From Rhizobium sp. CCGE531 (lineage in GTDB: Bacteria > Pseudomonadota > Alphaproteobacteria > Rhizobiales > Rhizobiaceae), in NCBI RefSeq assembly GCF_003627795.1, contig NZ_CP032684.1, positions 2,891,001-2,955,000 of the forward strand: DNA of 64,000 nt, in the 5' to 3' direction. Shown piece after piece: positions 60,748 to 64,000 of this stretch. Within the stretch, counting starts at the first letter, position 1, and each line of letters begins with the position of its first letter. Made by a program: the position numbers and the translations under genes. The notes under the pieces are model-generated. The model searched no databases and was not told the origin of the DNA. It saw only the letters and a program-made list of their open reading frames with translations.

Positions 60748-62171
60748 CAGCCGTGGCCCTCCTTGGTGAAGCTGCCGGAGACCGCTTTTCGCTCCTTGAG
60801 GAAGGCGGTCGGCTCACGCGTGCCGACAAAGCCGCGCGGCTTGAAGATCATCACGACCACCATGGCGAGGCCGAAGATCAGCATGCGGTAGAGTTCCGGA
60901 GTAAAGTCCGGCCCGAAACCGGGGATGATCGTCGTGTCGCCGAAGACAAGACCGGTCTTGAGGAAACTCATGTTGCGCAGCAATTCTGTGCCGCCGACCA
61001 TGGCGATCGCGGCAATCGCGATGCCCTTGAGCGAGCCCATGCCGCCGAGAACGACCATGGCAAGGATCACGGCGGATTCGAGGAAGACGAAGGATTCCGG
61101 CGAGACGAAGCCCTGGCGTGCCGCGAAGAAGGAGCCCGCGAAGCCGCCGAACATGGCGCCAGTGGCAAAAGCGGTCAACTTGGTCGTCACCGTATTGATG
61201 CCGAGCGAACGGCAGGCGATTTCGTCCTCGCGTAGCGCTTCCCACGCGCGTCCGATCGGCATGCGGCGCAGCCGGATCGTCACATAGGCGGTCAGCATGC
61301 ACAGCGCCAGAATAACGTAGAACAGGAAGATCTTGTACCAGGCCGACGAGAACGGCAGGCCGAAGCTGCGGACGAAGTTGTGCGGGTCCTTCAGATCGAA
61401 AGTGTAGATCCCGAAGAGCGATGCCTTGGTGATGTTGGAAATCCCGAAGCTGCCCTTCGTCACATCAGTCCAGTTCGTCAGGACGATGCGGATGATCTCA
61501 CCGAAAGCCAGCGTCACGATCGCCAGATAGTCACCGCGCAGGCGCAGAACCGGGAAGCCGAGGATCATGCCCCAAAGACCGGCAAAGATACCGGAGAGCG
61601 GCAGCAGGATCCAGAACGACAAGCCGAAATGCATCGACAACAGCGCGTAGGAATAGGCGCCGACCGCGTAGAAGGCGACATAGCCGAGGTCCAGCAGGCC
61701 GGCGAGGCCGACGACGATGTTCAGGCCCCAGGCGAGCATTACGTAGATAAGGATCTGGATACCGAAGTTGTCGACATAGGTCAGCGATCCCTGCGGACCG
61801 AAAAGCGCCAGTGCCAGCATCGGATAGATGAGCAGGAAAACCAGCGCCATCTTGTTGAAATTCCTGCCGACGAAGCCCTGCTCGACCACAACAGGCGCGG
61901 CCTTGGCCCTTTCAGCCTTCCTTGTTTCCAAAAAGGGCTGCACGAACACCGTCATGACGAAGCGTCCGACCGCCGCGATGGCGACGATGGTGGCCAGCAA
62001 GCCCCAGCGCTGGACGATGATCAGCTTGTTGTCGATGTTCTGATCGGTCTTCAGGCCGATATAGAGGACGAACATGCCAAAGGCTATGAGCGCGGTCCAG
62101 AAGGCGTCCGTAATCCCTTTCTGGACAAGGCCGGGCGCGGTCTTGCCTGCCACGAAGTTTGAATTTGCCAT
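60747..62171 (-). CDS. livM: Branched-chain amino acid ABC transporter permease LivM
   Basis: A 474-residue permease with a longer N-terminal region (about 120 residues with two to three helices) before the conserved core LAWGLNIVVGLAGLLDLGYV and WEALREDEIACRSLGIN. It forms the channel with LivH. It starts four bases after the livH stop. Confidence 0.93.
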   Translation of the reverse strand: MANSNFVAGKTAPGLVQKGITDAFWTALIAFGMFVLYIGLKTDQNIDNKLIIVQRWGLLATIVAIAAVGRFVMTVFVQPFLETRKAERAKAAPVVVEQGFVGRNFNKMALVFLLIYPMLALALFGPQGSLTYVDNFGIQILIYVMLAWGLNIVVGLAGLLDLGYVAFYAVGAYSYALLSMHFGLSFWILLPLSGIFAGLWGMILGFPVLRLRGDYLAIVTLAFGEIIRIVLTNWTDVTKGSFGISNITKASLFGIYTFDLKDPHNFVRSFGLPFSSAWYKIFLFYVILALCMLTAYVTIRLRRMPIGRAWEALREDEIACRSLGINTVTTKLTAFATGAMFGGFAGSFFAARQGFVSPESFVFLESAVILAMVVLGGMGSLKGIAIAAIAMVGGTELLRNMSFLKTGLVFGDTTIIPGFGPDFTPELYRMLIFGLAMVVVMIFKPRGFVGTREPTAFLKERKAVSGSFTKEGHG

Positions 62172-62175
62172 GACG

Positions 62176-63078
62176 TTATACCTTTTCGACTTCCGGCCGT
62201 CCGAGAATACCCGTCGGCTTGAAGATCAGCACGTAGGCCAGGATGCCATATGTTGCGACATCCTTGTACGCGATGGCGAAATTGCCCGACCAGAACGACT
62301 CGATAAGGCCGATCATCAGGCCACCAAGGACTGCGCCCGGCAACGAACCGATGCCGCCGAGGACCGCCGCGGTGAAGGCCTTGACGCCCGGCACGAAACC
62401 GTCCGTGAAGTTGGCGACGCCATAATACATCAGATACATCGTGCCGGCGACGGCAGCCAATGCCGCGCCCATGATGAAGGTTACGGAGATGGTGCGGTCG
62501 ACATTGATACCGAGCAATGCCGCCATCTTGCGATCCTGCTCGGTGGCGCGCTGAGCGCGGCCGAGCGCCGTCTTGTTGACCAGATACCAGAAGGCCGCGA
62601 GCAGGACGACGGTGATGACGAAAACCATAATCTGCTTCAGCGACAGCGATACGGCCCCGAAATTATAGACATCGCCCACCAGCGTCGGAATCGGCTTGTT
62701 GCGCGGACCTTGAGCGACCTGGATGAAGTTCGACAGCACGATCGACATGCCGATGGCGGTAATCAACGGCGCAAGGCGGAACGAACCGCGCAGCGGTCGG
62801 TAGGCGACACGCTCGATCACCCAGTTCCAAAGGCTCGTCATCAGCATGGCAACGATGAGCATCACCAGAAGCAAGACCGCGACCGGCAAGCCGGCGAAGA
62901 ACGACACGAGAACCAGATAGGTGATAAGAGCGGCAAAGCCGCCAAGCATGAAGACATCGCCATGGGCAAAATTGATCATGCCAACGATGCCGTAAACCAT
63001 TGTATAGCCAATGGCGATCAGGCCATAGATCGACCCGAGAGTCAGCCCGTTTAGGAGCTGCTGGATAAAATAATCCAT
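62176..63078 (-). CDS. livH: Branched-chain amino acid ABC transporter permease LivH
   Basis: A 300-residue permease with about eight helices, the signature IGYTMVYGIVGMINFAHGDV near residue 22 and the docking loop LGRAQRATEQDRKMAALLGI. It is the first gene of the liv cluster, with about 300 bases of non-coding DNA upstream for its promoter. It corresponds to rhizobial braD. Confidence 0.93.
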   Translation of the reverse strand: MDYFIQQLLNGLTLGSIYGLIAIGYTMVYGIVGMINFAHGDVFMLGGFAALITYLVLVSFFAGLPVAVLLLVMLIVAMLMTSLWNWVIERVAYRPLRGSFRLAPLITAIGMSIVLSNFIQVAQGPRNKPIPTLVGDVYNFGAVSLSLKQIMVFVITVVLLAAFWYLVNKTALGRAQRATEQDRKMAALLGINVDRTISVTFIMGAALAAVAGTMYLMYYGVANFTDGFVPGVKAFTAAVLGGIGSLPGAVLGGLMIGLIESFWSGNFAIAYKDVATYGILAYVLIFKPTGILGRPEVEKV

Positions 63079-63387
63079 ATGTCATTTCCCCTGGATGCGG
63101 CGTCAGTCCACCACATCTCTTATTACTTTTTTAGGTTCCTTCGCGAAGGCCCGTAGCCACGATTCCATACTGCTTTCGAAGGAAATGTGAAGCCAAAAAG
63201 GCGAGAAATTGACAAATTCTTTTCAAATCGCTGTGCGCTGACGCGAATCCGACCAAAAATGACACAAAAGCGGCAGCTTCTGGCTCAAAAATAGCCAAAG
63301 CGATCGAGTTAGGAATGTCCGCTGAAAAGCTTTTATCAGCGGCAGACCCGAGATTGGGCCTGCCGTCCTTTACCATGATAACGACTG
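63079..63387. other. 309-base intergenic region upstream of livH
   Basis: It should carry the livH promoter, but I cannot define it. Near its right end two inverted repeats overlap: CCGCTGA/TCAGCGG (63319-63342) and CGGCAGACCC/GGGCCTGCCG with one mismatch (63340-63365). The latter lies 23 bases past the stop of the GcvT-domain gene and may be its terminator. Confidence 0.5.
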
Positions 63388-64000
63388 CTAGGCGCGCATG
63401 CGGGCGCCGTCGGCATCGAACAGCGGTTCAGCCTGCAACTTTGCCGGCAGAAGCTCGCCGAGCAATTCGATCGACCACCCCTGGGTCTCGTCGGCGATTT
63501 CCTTCGGCACATAGCCGACGGCAACCGAAAGGCCGGAGGCATGGGCATAGCCGCCCGACGTTACCCAGCCGCAGACGGCGCCATTGTGATAGATCGGCTC
63601 GTCGCCGATGACGTCGGCATCCCTGGCGGTAAGGATGAAGGTGCGCAGCCGCAACGTGCCCCCCTCCGCCTTCTCCTTGGCGGCGGCGATTTTGCCGATG
63701 AAATCCGCTTCCTTGGACAGAGCCACGAACCGGTTGAGGCCAGCTTCAAAGGGTCCGTAGAGCGGCCGATACTCGCGCGCCCAGCTGCCGTAGGATTTGT
63801 CGAGACGCAGCGCGTTCAGCGCCCTCAGACCGAAGAGCCGGATATCGAACTCGGCGCCTTCCTGCATCAGGAGATCGAAGATGTAGCGCTGATATTCCGG
63901 CTTCATCCAAATCTCATAGCCGAGATCGCCCGTGTAGGAGACCCGGCCGACGATCGCCGGCGCCATGCCGAGATCCACGCGGCGGATCGACATGAAGGGA
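63388..64000 (-). CDS. C-terminal part of a GcvT-domain dehydrogenase (dimethylglycine/sarcosine type), partial
   Basis: Only the last 204 or so codons are in the window. The start lies beyond position 64000. The sequence holds the aminomethyltransferase fold: GRVSYTGDLGYEIWMKPEYQ, LFGLRALNALRLDKSYGSW and the C-terminal barrel with GAVCGWVTSGGYAHASGLSV. Full-length relatives of about 800 residues couple an N-terminal FAD oxidase domain to this folate-binding half and demethylate dimethylglycine or sarcosine. A stand-alone GcvT is possible, but the KSYGSWAREYRPLYGPFEAG segment fits the fused type better. Confidence 0.8.
   Translation of the reverse strand, partial: PFMSIRRVDLGMAPAIVGRVSYTGDLGYEIWMKPEYQRYIFDLLMQEGAEFDIRLFGLRALNALRLDKSYGSWAREYRPLYGPFEAGLNRFVALSKEADFIGKIAAAKEKAEGGTLRLRTFILTARDADVIGDEPIYHNGAVCGWVTSGGYAHASGLSVAVGYVPKEIADETQGWSIELLGELLPAKLQAEPLFDADGARMRA

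Noticed and set aside
1..64000. Mobile elements, prophage, CRISPR arrays, tRNA or rRNA genes
   Set aside because: No transposase, integrase, regularly spaced repeats or RNA-gene signatures were seen; the holin-like protein stands beside stress genes, not phage genes.

Overview
The window is high-GC alphaproteobacterial chromosome, most likely from a Rhizobium-type member of the Rhizobiaceae. This rests on family-level recognition, not on a database search. The supporting signs are an EcfG/NepR/PhyR general stress locus, hmuPSTUV with TGA-N9-TCA iron boxes, a preTA-rutR-hyuC-hydA pyrimidine catabolic cluster, urtABCDE upstream of a split urease cluster, and a bra-type branched-chain amino acid transporter. 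Several rhizobial intergenic mosaic repeats are also present. I see no rRNA, tRNA, CRISPR array, prophage or insertion sequence.

Layout. 1-1050: TetR regulator and SMR efflux protein. 1143-8798: leftward carbohydrate operon (Gfo/Idh/MocA dehydrogenase, sugar isomerase/epimerase, binding protein, two permeases, ATPase), with a divergent LacI regulator and a perfect 14-bp operator between them. 8889-9663: truncated haemoglobin and a DUF423 membrane protein. 9699-16844: haem/iron region, made of an IsdG-type haem monooxygenase operon with a DUF2325 protein, tonB with a small exported protein, and divergent hmuPSTUV, with iron boxes at both promoters. 16867-20921: general stress response (ElaB/DUF883-like protein, holin-like protein, ecfG, nepR, phyR, phyK) with four GGAAC-N16/17-C(G/A)TT promoters. 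21463-32980: reductive pyrimidine degradation and an associated NMT1/THI5-type ABC transporter, with RutR-like operators. 33476-38004: RND efflux pair. 38048-51749: urease and urea transport, all leftward, with a diguanylate cyclase gene, DUF1272, LprI-like and sialyltransferase-like genes inserted. 51980-56285: a nucleobase-permease/histidine-kinase fusion and a LuxR-type response regulator, divergent from urtA. 56328-63078: 2-hydroxyacid dehydrogenase and livHMGF-DUF-livK. 63388-64000: C-terminal end of a GcvT-domain dehydrogenase cut by the window edge.

A nitrogen-scavenging theme links much of the right half. Pyrimidines are imported and reduced, ring-opened and decarbamoylated, releasing ammonia. 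Urea is imported by Urt and hydrolysed by urease. The permease-kinase fusion beside urtA is a plausible sensor for a nucleobase- or ureide-like signal and is the most promising under-described system here. A second candidate is the iron-boxed operon joining a DUF2325 protein, an unknown 92-residue protein and an IsdG-type haem monooxygenase. Start codons were moved to internal sites where a Shine-Dalgarno sequence or signal peptide argued for it. Functions come from motif recognition only.
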